Shown here: positions 36,875-44,278 of the stretch, one piece after another
Layout: the number at the start of each line of letters is the position of its first letter
Position numbering within the stretch: position 1 is the stretch's first letter
From: Streptomyces sp. ISL-96
GTDB taxonomy: Bacteria > Actinomycetota > Actinomycetes > Streptomycetales > Streptomycetaceae
DNA length: 64,000 nucleotides
NCBI RefSeq assembly: GCF_018614035.1
Contig: NZ_JAGGPA010000034.1
Coordinates: forward strand, 62,001-126,000
Reading direction: 5' to 3'
Position numbers and translations under genes: made by a program
The notes under the pieces: generated by a model
Database searches by the model: none
What the model was told of the DNA's origin: nothing
Seen by the model: the letters and a program-made list of their open reading frames with translations, nothing else

Positions 36875-36895
36875 CTGTGTCTCCCTCGGGCCTCA

Positions 36896-36927
36896 GCGGT
36901 GATCACCGCAGGCGAGCGTACCTGCGG
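36896..36927. promoter_or_regulatory. Palindromes in the divergent rimP / lipoprotein promoter region
   Basis: GCGGTGATCACCGC (36896-36909) is a perfect 14-bp palindrome, 22 bp from the lipoprotein start. It overlaps a second inverted repeat, CCGCAGG-N8-CCTGCGG (36906-36927). Either could be an operator or part of a 5' UTR hairpin. No confident -35/-10 pair is visible. Confidence 0.35.
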
Positions 36928-37038
36928 CTCCCCGGCAGGCTGACGGCAACACCCCTCGGGACCGGATACCCTTTGATCTGACACGCGACGACACGCGACG
37001 ATCCACACAACAGCACACGCGGCCGAGGAGTCACCCGG

Positions 37039-37539
37039 ATGAGCACCACCCAGAGCGACAGGCTGCGCGCACTCCTGGAACCACTGGTCAGCGCGGAAGG
37101 CCTCGATCTGGAAGACATCGAGGTGTCCCGGGCCGGCAGACGCCGCCAGCTGAGGATCGTCGTCGACTCCGACGAAGGCGTGGAGCTCGACGCCTGTGCC
37201 GACCTGAGCCGCGCCATCTCCGAGAAGCTCGACGAGACGCCGGATGTGATGGGCGAGGGCGAGTACGTCCTCGAAGTCAGCTCCCCGGGCGCCGACCGCC
37301 CGCTGTCGGAGCACCGCCACTACGCACGGGCCACCGGCCGCCTGGCCAAGCTGACGCTGCACGACGGCAGCGAGCTGGTCGCACGCATTCTGACCGTGGA
37401 CGACGAGGGACTAGACCTCGAAGTGCCGGGCGTGAAGGGCCGCAAGCCCACCGCCCGCCGGGTCGCCTTCGCGGACATCGCCAAGGCGCGCGTGGAGATC
37501 GAATTCAGTCGCAAGGACAAGAAGGAAGAGGAGGCGTAG
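37039..37539 (+). CDS. rimP: Ribosome maturation factor RimP
   Basis: A 166-residue factor for 30S subunit maturation. The N-terminal domain has LEDIEVSRAGRRRQLRIVVD and SRAISEKLDETPDVMGEGEY, then VSSPGADRPLSEHRHYARA, the family signature; the Sm-like C-terminal domain follows. GAGGAG precedes the ATG. It is first gene of the translation operon and ends 2 bp before nusA. Confidence 0.95.
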   Translation: MSTTQSDRLRALLEPLVSAEGLDLEDIEVSRAGRRRQLRIVVDSDEGVELDACADLSRAISEKLDETPDVMGEGEYVLEVSSPGADRPLSEHRHYARATGRLAKLTLHDGSELVARILTVDDEGLDLEVPGVKGRKPTARRVAFADIAKARVEIEFSRKDKKEEEA

Positions 37540-37541
37540 CC

Positions 37542-38546
37542 ATGGATATCGACGTAAAGCTCCTGAAGGGCTTGGCGAAGGAAAAGGAGATCTCCTTCGA
37601 CCTGATGGTCGAGGCGATCGAAGCGGCCCTCCTCATCGCGTACCACCGCACCGAGGGAAGCTTCCGCCGCGCGCGCGTGGAGCTCAACCGCGAGACCGGG
37701 CATGTGACGGTCTGGGCGAAGGAAGACCCAGCGGATCTCGAAGAGGGCCAGGAGCCCAAGGAGTTCGACGACACCCCGTCCGACTTCGGGCGGATCGCGG
37801 CCAGCACCGCCAAGCAGGTCATCCTCCAGCGTCTGCGCGACGCCGAGGACGACCGGACCTTCGGCGAGTACGCGGGCCACGAGGGCGATGTCGTCACCGG
37901 CGTCGTGCAGCAGGGCAGGGACCCCAAGAACGTCCTCGTCGACATCGGCAAGCTGGAAGCCATCCTGCCCGTGCAGGAGCAGGTGCCGGGCGAGGAGTAC
38001 ACGCACGGTCTGCGCCTGCGGTCGTACGTCGTACGAGTGGCCAAGGGTGTGCGCGGTCCGTCCGTGACGCTGTCCCGGACCCACCCGAACCTCGTGAAGA
38101 AGCTCTTCGCCCTCGAAGTGCCGGAGATCGCCGACGGCTCGGTCGTCATCGAGGCCATCGCCCGCGAGGCCGGCCACCGCTCCAAGATCGCCGTACGCTC
38201 GACGCGGTCGGGGCTCAACCCCAAGGGCGCCTGCATCGGCCCGATGGGCGGCCGTGTGCGCAATGTCATGGCCGAGCTGCACGGCGAGAAGATCGACATC
38301 GTGGACTGGTCGGACGACCCGGCCGAGATGGTCGCCAACGCCCTGTCGCCCGCGCGCGTCAGCAAGGTCGAGATCGTCGACATGGCGGCCCGCTCCGCCC
38401 GCGTCACCGTGCCGGACTACCAGCTTTCGCTGGCGATCGGCAAGGAGGGCCAGAACGCCCGCCTCGCCGCCCGGCTGACCGGCTGGCGCATCGACATCCG
38501 TTCCGACACCGAGCAGCCGCAGGACCAGTCCTCCGACCAGGACTGA
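37542..38546 (+). CDS. nusA: Transcription termination/antitermination factor NusA
   Basis: A 334-residue protein with the NusA N-terminal RNA polymerase-binding domain (KEISFDLMVEAIEAALLIAY), an S1 domain (EGDVVTGVVQQGRDPKNVLV) and two KH domains (GACIGPMGGRVRNVMAELHG; LAIGKEGQNARLAARL). It lacks the C-terminal acidic repeats of E. coli NusA, as expected for actinobacteria. Its ribosome-binding site GAGGAGG is inside the end of rimP. It modulates pausing and termination, and its place before infB is the ancestral order. Confidence 0.97.
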   Translation: MDIDVKLLKGLAKEKEISFDLMVEAIEAALLIAYHRTEGSFRRARVELNRETGHVTVWAKEDPADLEEGQEPKEFDDTPSDFGRIAASTAKQVILQRLRDAEDDRTFGEYAGHEGDVVTGVVQQGRDPKNVLVDIGKLEAILPVQEQVPGEEYTHGLRLRSYVVRVAKGVRGPSVTLSRTHPNLVKKLFALEVPEIADGSVVIEAIAREAGHRSKIAVRSTRSGLNPKGACIGPMGGRVRNVMAELHGEKIDIVDWSDDPAEMVANALSPARVSKVEIVDMAARSARVTVPDYQLSLAIGKEGQNARLAARLTGWRIDIRSDTEQPQDQSSDQD

Positions 38547-38621
38547 GGCTGTTTTTACGACAACAACCGTTCGATTTCTGCCCCCATGGGGCGAGGTCGC
38601 CGCGGGGAGGTAGACTTAATA

Positions 38622-38900
38622 GTGTCTGGCCGGACGCATGCCCGCGTATGCCCTGAGCGAACCTGTGTGGGATGCCGGGAGCGAGCGGCCAAGCGCGAAC
38701 TGCTGCGCATCGTGGAGATCGAGGGTGAATGTGTCCCCGATCCTCGCGGTACGCTGCCCGGCCGGGGTGCGTACATTCACCCCGCCCCTGCCTGTCTCGC
38801 CCTGGCGGTTCGCCGCCGGGCGTTTCCCCGGGCCTTTCGGGGCCGGGCACCGCTCGACACAACGGCACTGAGCCAGTTTGTCGAGCAGGCAACACCGTAA
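38622..38900 (+). CDS. ylxR: YlxR-family RNA-binding protein
   Basis: A 92-residue DUF448/YlxR protein, with PERTCVGCRERAAKRELLRI and GRGAYIHPAPACLALAV as family landmarks. In Bacillus the homologue has been reported to bind and modulate RNase P. The chosen start, GTG 38622, gives VSGRTHARVCPERTCVGCR and has GGGGAGG 11 bases upstream; an in-frame ATG at 38586 would add 12 poorly conserved residues. It lies 75 bp after nusA in the usual nusA-ylxR-infB order. Confidence 0.9.
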   Translation: MSGRTHARVCPERTCVGCRERAAKRELLRIVEIEGECVPDPRGTLPGRGAYIHPAPACLALAVRRRAFPRAFRGRAPLDTTALSQFVEQATP

Positions 38901-38975
38901 GAACCGTAAGAACAGAACGGCACGGATAACCGTGCGGTCAGGTACCTCGCGAGTTGGAAGTAGGTCGAGATTGCG

Positions 38976-39018
38976 ATGAGCACTCGATGAGTACGCGATG
39001 AGTACGCCCATGAAGTAG
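38976..39018 (+). other. Three overlapping mini-ORFs from an 11-bp tandem repeat in the infB leader
   Basis: Three copies of an 11-bp unit, GATGAGYACKC, start at 38975, 38986 and 38997. Because 11 is not a multiple of three, each creates a new reading frame: ATG 38976-TGA 38990 (MSTR), ATG 38987-TGA 39001 (MSTR) and ATG 38998-TAG 39018 (MSTPMK). Successive stop and start codons overlap as ATGA, the usual arrangement for translational coupling. The purine-rich GGAAGTAGGTCGAG (38956-38969) could serve as ribosome-binding site. Function is inferred. Confidence 0.55.
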
Positions 39019-39022
39019 CGAC

Positions 39023-39043
39023 GGTCCGGCGGTAACCCGGACC
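39023..39043 (+). promoter_or_regulatory. Hairpin next to the infB ribosome-binding site
   Basis: GGTCCGG (39023-39029) pairs with CCGGACC (39037-39043), with a 7-nt loop. It ends 3 nt before the AAAAGGAG ribosome-binding site of infB and begins 4 nt after the third mini-ORF stop, so a ribosome terminating there would open it. A translational control element is plausible. Confidence 0.45.
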
Positions 39044-39056
39044 TAAAAGGAGCGAA

Positions 39057-42000
39057 GTGGCAAAGGTCCGGGTATACGAACTCGCCAAGGAGTTCGGTGT
39101 TGAGAGCAAGGTCGTCATGGCCAAGCTCCAAGAACTTGGTGAATTCGTCCGTTCGGCGTCCTCGACGATCGAGGCGCCGGTTGTACGCAAACTGACTGAC
39201 GCACTGCAGGGTCCCGGCGGCAACGCCGGCAAGTCCGCAGCCAAGCCGGGTGCGCCTCGTAAGGCAGCGCCCGCAAAGCCGTCCCCGGCTACCCCCTCGT
39301 CCGCGCCTTCCCCGGCGCAGGCAGCACGTCCCGGCGCCCCGAAGCCCGGCGCACCGGCCCCCAAGCCGGCTGCCGCTGAGGCTCCGGCCTCTCCGGCGGC
39401 GTCCGCGCCGTCCGGTGCCCCGCGTCCGGGCCCGAAGCCCGCACCGGCCAAGCCCGCTCCGGCGGCTCCGGTGCCCGCGGCGGAGTTCTCCGCGCCCGAG
39501 CCGGCCCAGCCGGCCGCGCCCACCGCCCCCGCACAGCCGCAGCAGGCCCCGCGTCCCGCGGGTGCCACGCCCGGCCCCCGTCCCGCCCGCCCGGCTCCGG
39601 CCGGCCAGCGTGACGCCGGTCAGCGCGACGGCGGTGCCCGCGAGGGTGGCCAGCGTGACGACCGCCGTGGTGGCGAGCGTCCCGCGCGTCCCGGTGGCCA
39701 GCAGGCCCCCCGTCCCGGTGGTGCCCGTCCCGCGGGTCCCCGTCCGGGCAACAACCCGTTCACCTCTGGTGGCTCCACCGGCATGGCGCGTCCGCAGACG
39801 CCCCGTCCGGGTGGCGCCCCGCGTCCCGGCGGCGCCGGTGCCCCCGGTGGCGCCCCGCGTCCGCAGGGTGCTCCCGGTGGCGCTCCGCGTTCCGGCGGCC
39901 CCGGCGCCACTGGTGGCGCACGTCCGTCTCCCGGTGGCATGCCCCGTCCGCAGGGCGGCGCCCCGCGACCGGGTGGTGCTCCGGGCGGTAACCGTCCGAA
40001 CCCCGGCATGATGCCGCAGCGTCCCGCGGCCAGCCCCCGTCCCGGTGGCGGTCCTGGCGGCGGCGGTGGCCGTGGTCCTGGTGGCCCCGGTGGCCGTCCG
40101 GCCGGCGGTGGCGGCGGTCGTCCCGGTGGCGGCGGCTTCGCAGGCCGTCCGGCCGGTCCCGGCGGTGGCGGTGGCGGCTTCGCCGGCCGTCCCGGTGGTC
40201 CCGGTGGCGGTGGCGGCGCTGGTCGTCCCGGCGGTGGCGGCGGCTTCGGCGGTCGTCCCGGCTTCGGTGGACGTCCCGGCGGCCCCGGTGCCCGTGGTGG
40301 CACGCAGGGTGCGTTCGGCCGTCCCGGCGGTCCGGCGCGTCGCGGTCGTAAGTCGAAGAGGCAGAGGCGCCAGGAGTACGAGGCCATGCAGGCCCCGTCG
40401 GTAGGCGGCGTCATGCTGCCTCGCGGCAACGGACAGACCGTCCGCCTGTCGCGCGGTGCCTCGCTCACCGACTTCGCCGAGAAGATCAACGCCAACCCGG
40501 CGTCGCTCGTCGGCGTGATGATGAACCTCGGCGAGATGGTCACTGCTACGCAGTCCGTCTCCGACGAGACTCTGAAGCTGCTCGCGGACGAGATGAACTT
40601 CATCCTCGAGATCGTCAGCCCGGAGGAAGAGGACCGCGAGCTTCTCGAGTCCTTCTCCATCGAGTTCGGCGAGGACGAGGGCGGCGAGGAAATGCTCGTC
40701 TCCCGTCCGCCGGTCGTGACCGTCATGGGTCACGTCGACCACGGTAAGACCCGACTGCTGGACGCGATCCGCAAGACGAACGTCGTTGCGGGCGAGGCCG
40801 GCGGTATTACGCAGCACATCGGTGCGTACCAGGTCGCCACCGAGGTCAACGGTGAAGAGCGCGCCATCACCTTCATCGACACCCCCGGTCACGAGGCGTT
40901 CACCGCCATGCGTGCCCGTGGTGCGAAGTCCACCGACATCGCGATCCTCGTGGTCGCGGCGAACGACGGTGTGATGCCGCAGACGATCGAGGCGCTGAAC
41001 CACGCCAAGGCGGCCAACGTGCCGATCGTGGTCGCGGTCAACAAGATCGACGTCGAGGGTGCCGACCCGACCAAGGTGCGCGGTCAGCTCACCGAGTTCG
41101 GTCTGGTGGCCGAGGAGTACGGCGGCGACACGATGTTCGTCGACATCTCCGCGCGCCAGGGTCTCAACATCGAGCAGCTGCTCGAGGCCGTGATCCTCAC
41201 CGCGGACGCTTCGCTCGACCTCCGGGCGAACGCCGAGATGGACGCGCAGGGCATCGCCATCGAGGCCCACCTCGACAAGGGCCGCGGCGCCGTCGCCACC
41301 GTGCTCGTCCAGCGCGGAACGCTCCGCGTCGGTGACACGATGGTCGCCGGTGACGCGTACGGCCGAGTCCGCGCCATGCTCGACGACAACGGCAACAACG
41401 TCGAGGAAGCGGGTCCGTCGACCCCCGTCCTGGTCCTGGGTCTCACCAACGTCCCCGGCGCCGGCGACAACTTCCTGGTCGTCGACGAGGACCGTACGGC
41501 CCGCCAGATCGCCGAGAAGCGTGCTGCGCGTGAGCGCAACGCGGCCTTCGCCAAGCGCACCCGCCGGGTGTCCCTCGAGGACCTCGACAAGGTGCTCAAG
41601 GCCGGTCTGGTCCAGGACCTCAACATCATCATCAAGGGCGACGCGTCCGGTTCGGTGGAGGCTCTCGAGTCCTCGCTGCTCCAGCTCGACGTCGGTGAAG
41701 AGGTTGAGATCCGGGTCCTGCACCGCGGTGTGGGTGCGGTCACCGAGTCCGACATCGACCTGGCGATGGGCTCCGACGCCATCGTCATCGGCTTCAACGT
41801 CCGTGCGGCCGGCCGTGCCGCGCAGATGGCGGAGCGCGAGGGCGTGGATGTCCGGTACTACTCGGTCATCTACCAGGCGATCGAAGAGATCGAAGCGGCC
41901 CTCAAGGGCATGCTCAAGCCGGAGTACGAAGAGGTCGAGCTCGGTACGGCGGAGATCCGCGAGGTCTTCCGCTCGTCCAAGCTGGGCAACATCGCCGGTG

Positions 42001-42227
42001 TCCTGGTCCGCTCGGGCGAGGTCAAGCGCAACACCAAGGCGCGCCTCATCCGCGACGGCAAGGTCGTGGCCGAGGACCTCAACATCCAGGGTCTGCGCCG
42101 CTTCAAGGACGACGTCACCGAGATCCGGGAAGGCTTCGAGGGTGGTATCAACCTCGGAAACTTCAACGACATCAAGGTCGACGACGTCATCGCGACGTAC
42201 GAGATGCGCGAGAAGCCGCGCGGCTGA
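39057..42227 (+). CDS. infB: Translation initiation factor IF-2
   Basis: A 1056-residue GTPase that brings initiator tRNA to the ribosome. The N-terminal IF2-N domain is RVYELAKEFGVESKVVMAKL. Residues of about 65-440 are a low-complexity linker, first P/A/K-rich, then G/R/P-rich (many GRPGG units), typical of Streptomyces. A second IF2-N module follows (RLSRGASLTDFAEKINANPA). GTPase motifs are GHVDHGKTRLLDAIR, DTPGHEAF and VNKIDVEG; domains II-IV complete the protein. The GTG start has AAAAGGAG 4 bases upstream. The leader contains mini-ORFs and a hairpin, and a stem-loop follows the stop. Confidence 0.97.
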   Translation: MAKVRVYELAKEFGVESKVVMAKLQELGEFVRSASSTIEAPVVRKLTDALQGPGGNAGKSAAKPGAPRKAAPAKPSPATPSSAPSPAQAARPGAPKPGAPAPKPAAAEAPASPAASAPSGAPRPGPKPAPAKPAPAAPVPAAEFSAPEPAQPAAPTAPAQPQQAPRPAGATPGPRPARPAPAGQRDAGQRDGGAREGGQRDDRRGGERPARPGGQQAPRPGGARPAGPRPGNNPFTSGGSTGMARPQTPRPGGAPRPGGAGAPGGAPRPQGAPGGAPRSGGPGATGGARPSPGGMPRPQGGAPRPGGAPGGNRPNPGMMPQRPAASPRPGGGPGGGGGRGPGGPGGRPAGGGGGRPGGGGFAGRPAGPGGGGGGFAGRPGGPGGGGGAGRPGGGGGFGGRPGFGGRPGGPGARGGTQGAFGRPGGPARRGRKSKRQRRQEYEAMQAPSVGGVMLPRGNGQTVRLSRGASLTDFAEKINANPASLVGVMMNLGEMVTATQSVSDETLKLLADEMNFILEIVSPEEEDRELLESFSIEFGEDEGGEEMLVSRPPVVTVMGHVDHGKTRLLDAIRKTNVVAGEAGGITQHIGAYQVATEVNGEERAITFIDTPGHEAFTAMRARGAKSTDIAILVVAANDGVMPQTIEALNHAKAANVPIVVAVNKIDVEGADPTKVRGQLTEFGLVAEEYGGDTMFVDISARQGLNIEQLLEAVILTADASLDLRANAEMDAQGIAIEAHLDKGRGAVATVLVQRGTLRVGDTMVAGDAYGRVRAMLDDNGNNVEEAGPSTPVLVLGLTNVPGAGDNFLVVDEDRTARQIAEKRAARERNAAFAKRTRRVSLEDLDKVLKAGLVQDLNIIIKGDASGSVEALESSLLQLDVGEEVEIRVLHRGVGAVTESDIDLAMGSDAIVIGFNVRAAGRAAQMAEREGVDVRYYSVIYQAIEEIEAALKGMLKPEYEEVELGTAEIREVFRSSKLGNIAGVLVRSGEVKRNTKARLIRDGKVVAEDLNIQGLRRFKDDVTEIREGFEGGINLGNFNDIKVDDVIATYEMREKPRG

Positions 42228-42257
42228 GCCGTGTAGCCAGCCATAGCGCAGTGTGTC

Positions 42258-42296
42258 GGGGCCGCTCGGCGGAGATTATTTCCGTCGAGCGGCCCC
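42258..42296 (+). terminator. Stem-loop between infB and ylxP
   Basis: A 16-bp stem (42258-42273 with 42281-42296, one G:T wobble) around the loop GATTATT. It lies within the otherwise collinear translation operon, so it may attenuate or process the transcript rather than end it. Confidence 0.75.
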
Positions 42297-42378
42297 GGCC
42301 GTTGCGTGTACGGTTCTTGTGTCCCTGCCAAGTGGTTGGCGGGGCACGACCCCGAACCGGCGGGACATCCGGACACAC

Positions 42379-42672
42379 ATGTATGTGGGGACACTGTCCT
42401 TCGACCTCCTCCTCGGCGACGTACGGTCGCTGAAGGAGAAGCGCTCCGTAGTACGCCCGCTCGTCGCTGAACTTCAGCGCAAATTCGCCGTGAGTGTGGC
42501 GGAAGTCGGCGACCAGGATGTCTACCGCCGGGTCAGGATCGGCGTGGCGGTGGTATCAGGGGAAACAGGGCATCTCACAGATGTACTCGACCGGTGCGAG
42601 CGCATGGTCGCCGCCCGGCCCGAGGTGGAGCTGCTGTCGGTACGGCGGCGGCTGCACACAGACGAAGAATGA
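42379..42672 (+). CDS. ylxP: DUF503 / YlxP-family protein
   Basis: A 97-residue protein beginning MYVGTLSFDLLLGDVRSLKE, followed by KRSVVRPLVAELQRKFAVSV and VAEVGDQD, the DUF503 signature. The homologue is found in many infB-rbfA operons and is poorly characterised. ATG 42379 was chosen because the family always begins near MxVGxL; the frame is open upstream through the terminator. No strong Shine-Dalgarno is visible. rbfA begins 25 bp downstream. Confidence 0.88.
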   Translation: MYVGTLSFDLLLGDVRSLKEKRSVVRPLVAELQRKFAVSVAEVGDQDVYRRVRIGVAVVSGETGHLTDVLDRCERMVAARPEVELLSVRRRLHTDEE

Positions 42673-42697
42673 CGAAGCAGAAAGAGGAGACGGACCG

Positions 42698-43162
42698 GTG
42701 ACCGACAAAGCGCGGGCCCGCAAGCTGGCCGATCGCATCCAGGTCGTGGTCGCGGAGACCCTGGACCGGCGAATCAAGGATCCGCGACTGGGGTTCGTGA
42801 CCATCACGGACGCCCGGGTCACCGGTGACCTCCGGGAGGCCACGGTCTTCTACACGGTCTACGGCGACGACGAAGCGCGTGCCGCCTCGGCCGCCGCGCT
42901 GGAGAGCGCCAAGGGTGTCCTGCGTTCCGAGGTCGGCCGGCAGACCGGCGTGCGCCACACGCCGTCGCTGGCCTTCGTCGCGGACGCTCTGCCGGACAAC
43001 GCGCGCACCATCGAGGACCTCCTCGACAAGGCGCGCGCCAAGGACGCCGAGGTGCGCGAGGTGTCGACGGGCAAGACGTACGCCGGCGAGGCCGACCCGT
43101 ACCGCAAGCCCGAAGACGAGGCTGACGACGAGGCCGAGGACGAGGGCGAAACCGCGGAATGA
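42698..43162 (+). CDS. rbfA: 30S ribosome-binding factor A
   Basis: A 154-residue KH-like cold-adaptation and 16S-maturation factor. ARKLADRIQVVVAETLDRRI, DPRLGFVTITDARVTGDLRE and FVADALPDNARTIEDLL are the family segments. About 40 acidic C-terminal residues (EDEADDEAEDEGETAE) form a variable tail. GTG 42698 has AGAGGAG 9 bases upstream. The stop overlaps the truB start by ATGA. Confidence 0.95.
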   Translation: MTDKARARKLADRIQVVVAETLDRRIKDPRLGFVTITDARVTGDLREATVFYTVYGDDEARAASAAALESAKGVLRSEVGRQTGVRHTPSLAFVADALPDNARTIEDLLDKARAKDAEVREVSTGKTYAGEADPYRKPEDEADDEAEDEGETAE

Positions 43163-44061
43163 ACAAGCGCACCACCACGACGCCGGACGGCCTTGTCATC
43201 GTCGACAAGCCGTCCGGCTTCACTTCGCACGACGTCGTAGCCAAGATGCGCGGGATCGCCAAGACCCGCCGCGTCGGGCACGCCGGCACCCTCGACCCCA
43301 TGGCGACGGGCGTCCTCGTCCTTGGCATCGAGAAGGCCACGAAGCTCCTCGGCCATCTCGCCCTGACCGAGAAGGAGTACCTCGGTACGATCCGGCTCGG
43401 CCAGATCACCGTCACCGACGACGCGGAGGGCGAGATCACCGCGTCCACCGATGCGTCGGGCGTGACGCGGGAAGGCATCGACGCGGGTGTCGCCGAGCTG
43501 ACCGGCGCCATAATGCAGGTGCCGTCGAAGGTCAGCGCCATCAAGATCGACGGCAAGCGGTCGTACTCACGGGTGCGGGAGGGCGAGGAGTTCGAGATTC
43601 CGTCCCGTCCGGTGACCGTCTCGTCCTTCCAGGTGTACGACGTGCGCCCGGCGGTGGCCGAGGACGGGACGCCCGTCGTCGACCTCGTCGTCTCCGTGGT
43701 CTGCTCCTCCGGTACGTACATCCGCGCCCTCGCCCGTGACCTCGGCGCGGGTCTCGGCGTCGGCGGTCACCTGACCGCGCTGCGCCGCACCCGGGTCGGC
43801 CCGTACGGGCTCGACGCGGCGAGGACGCTGGAGCAGCTCCAGGAGGAGCTCACCGTCATGCCGATCGCCGACGCGGCGGCTGCGGCGTTCGCGCGCTGGG
43901 ACGTGGACGAGCGGCGCGCGGGCCTGGTGACCAACGGCGTACGGCTCGACATGCCGGCGTACGACACCAGCCCGGTCGCGGTCTTCGGGCCGGAGGGCCG
44001 CTTCCTGGCCCTCGTCGAGGAGCACCGGGGCAAGGCGAAGAGTCTCGCGGTATTCGGCTGA
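43159..44061 (+). CDS. truB: tRNA pseudouridine(55) synthase
   Basis: A 300-residue enzyme that makes pseudouridine 55 in the T-loop of tRNA. The catalytic aspartate is in VGHAGTLDPMATGVLVLGI; the basic loop KVSAIKIDGKRSYSRVREGE and the segment CSSGTYIRALARDLG are also present. The C-terminal PUA-like domain is typical of actinobacterial TruB. It starts in the last codons of rbfA and is followed by a hairpin, which may mark the end of the translation operon. Confidence 0.96.
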   Translation: MNKRTTTTPDGLVIVDKPSGFTSHDVVAKMRGIAKTRRVGHAGTLDPMATGVLVLGIEKATKLLGHLALTEKEYLGTIRLGQITVTDDAEGEITASTDASGVTREGIDAGVAELTGAIMQVPSKVSAIKIDGKRSYSRVREGEEFEIPSRPVTVSSFQVYDVRPAVAEDGTPVVDLVVSVVCSSGTYIRALARDLGAGLGVGGHLTALRRTRVGPYGLDAARTLEQLQEELTVMPIADAAAAAFARWDVDERRAGLVTNGVRLDMPAYDTSPVAVFGPEGRFLALVEEHRGKAKSLAVFG

Positions 44062-44074
44062 GGTTGTGTTCCAC

Positions 44075-44110
44075 CGTGGAGCGGGCAGCCCGTCGGTCGG
44101 CCGCTCCACG
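44075..44110 (+). terminator. Hairpin after truB
   Basis: CGTGGAGCGG (44075-44084) pairs perfectly with CCGCTCCACG (44101-44110) across a 16-nt loop, 14 bp after the truB stop. It would isolate the large protease-like gene from the translation operon. Confidence 0.7.
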
Positions 44111-44278
44111 ATCCCCCTCGGAAGGGGTCTGTCCACGCCGCCCCGCCGATTCACCCCTTCGGGCGGGCGCTCGGAGTGAACGACGGGTGCACTGGGGGGC
44201 GCTTTCGCTGTGCGTCCTTCTCCTGCTGATCACCGCCGACCTACCGTCGGGATACGGGGCACGGCGGGAGGTTCGGCG

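Noticed and set aside
38584..38600. GCCCC-CAT-GGGGC hairpin after nusA as a terminator
   Set aside because: A five-base stem with a minimal loop inside a collinear operon is too weak to call.
39600..40350. Highly repetitive G/R/P-coding tract considered as a CRISPR or minisatellite
   Set aside because: It is in frame throughout as the IF-2 linker, with no regular spacer pattern.
38616..41723. 1035-residue open frame on the minus strand
   Set aside because: Antisense to ylxR and infB; the translated product is threonine/glycine/arginine-rich repeat, a mirror of the infB linker.
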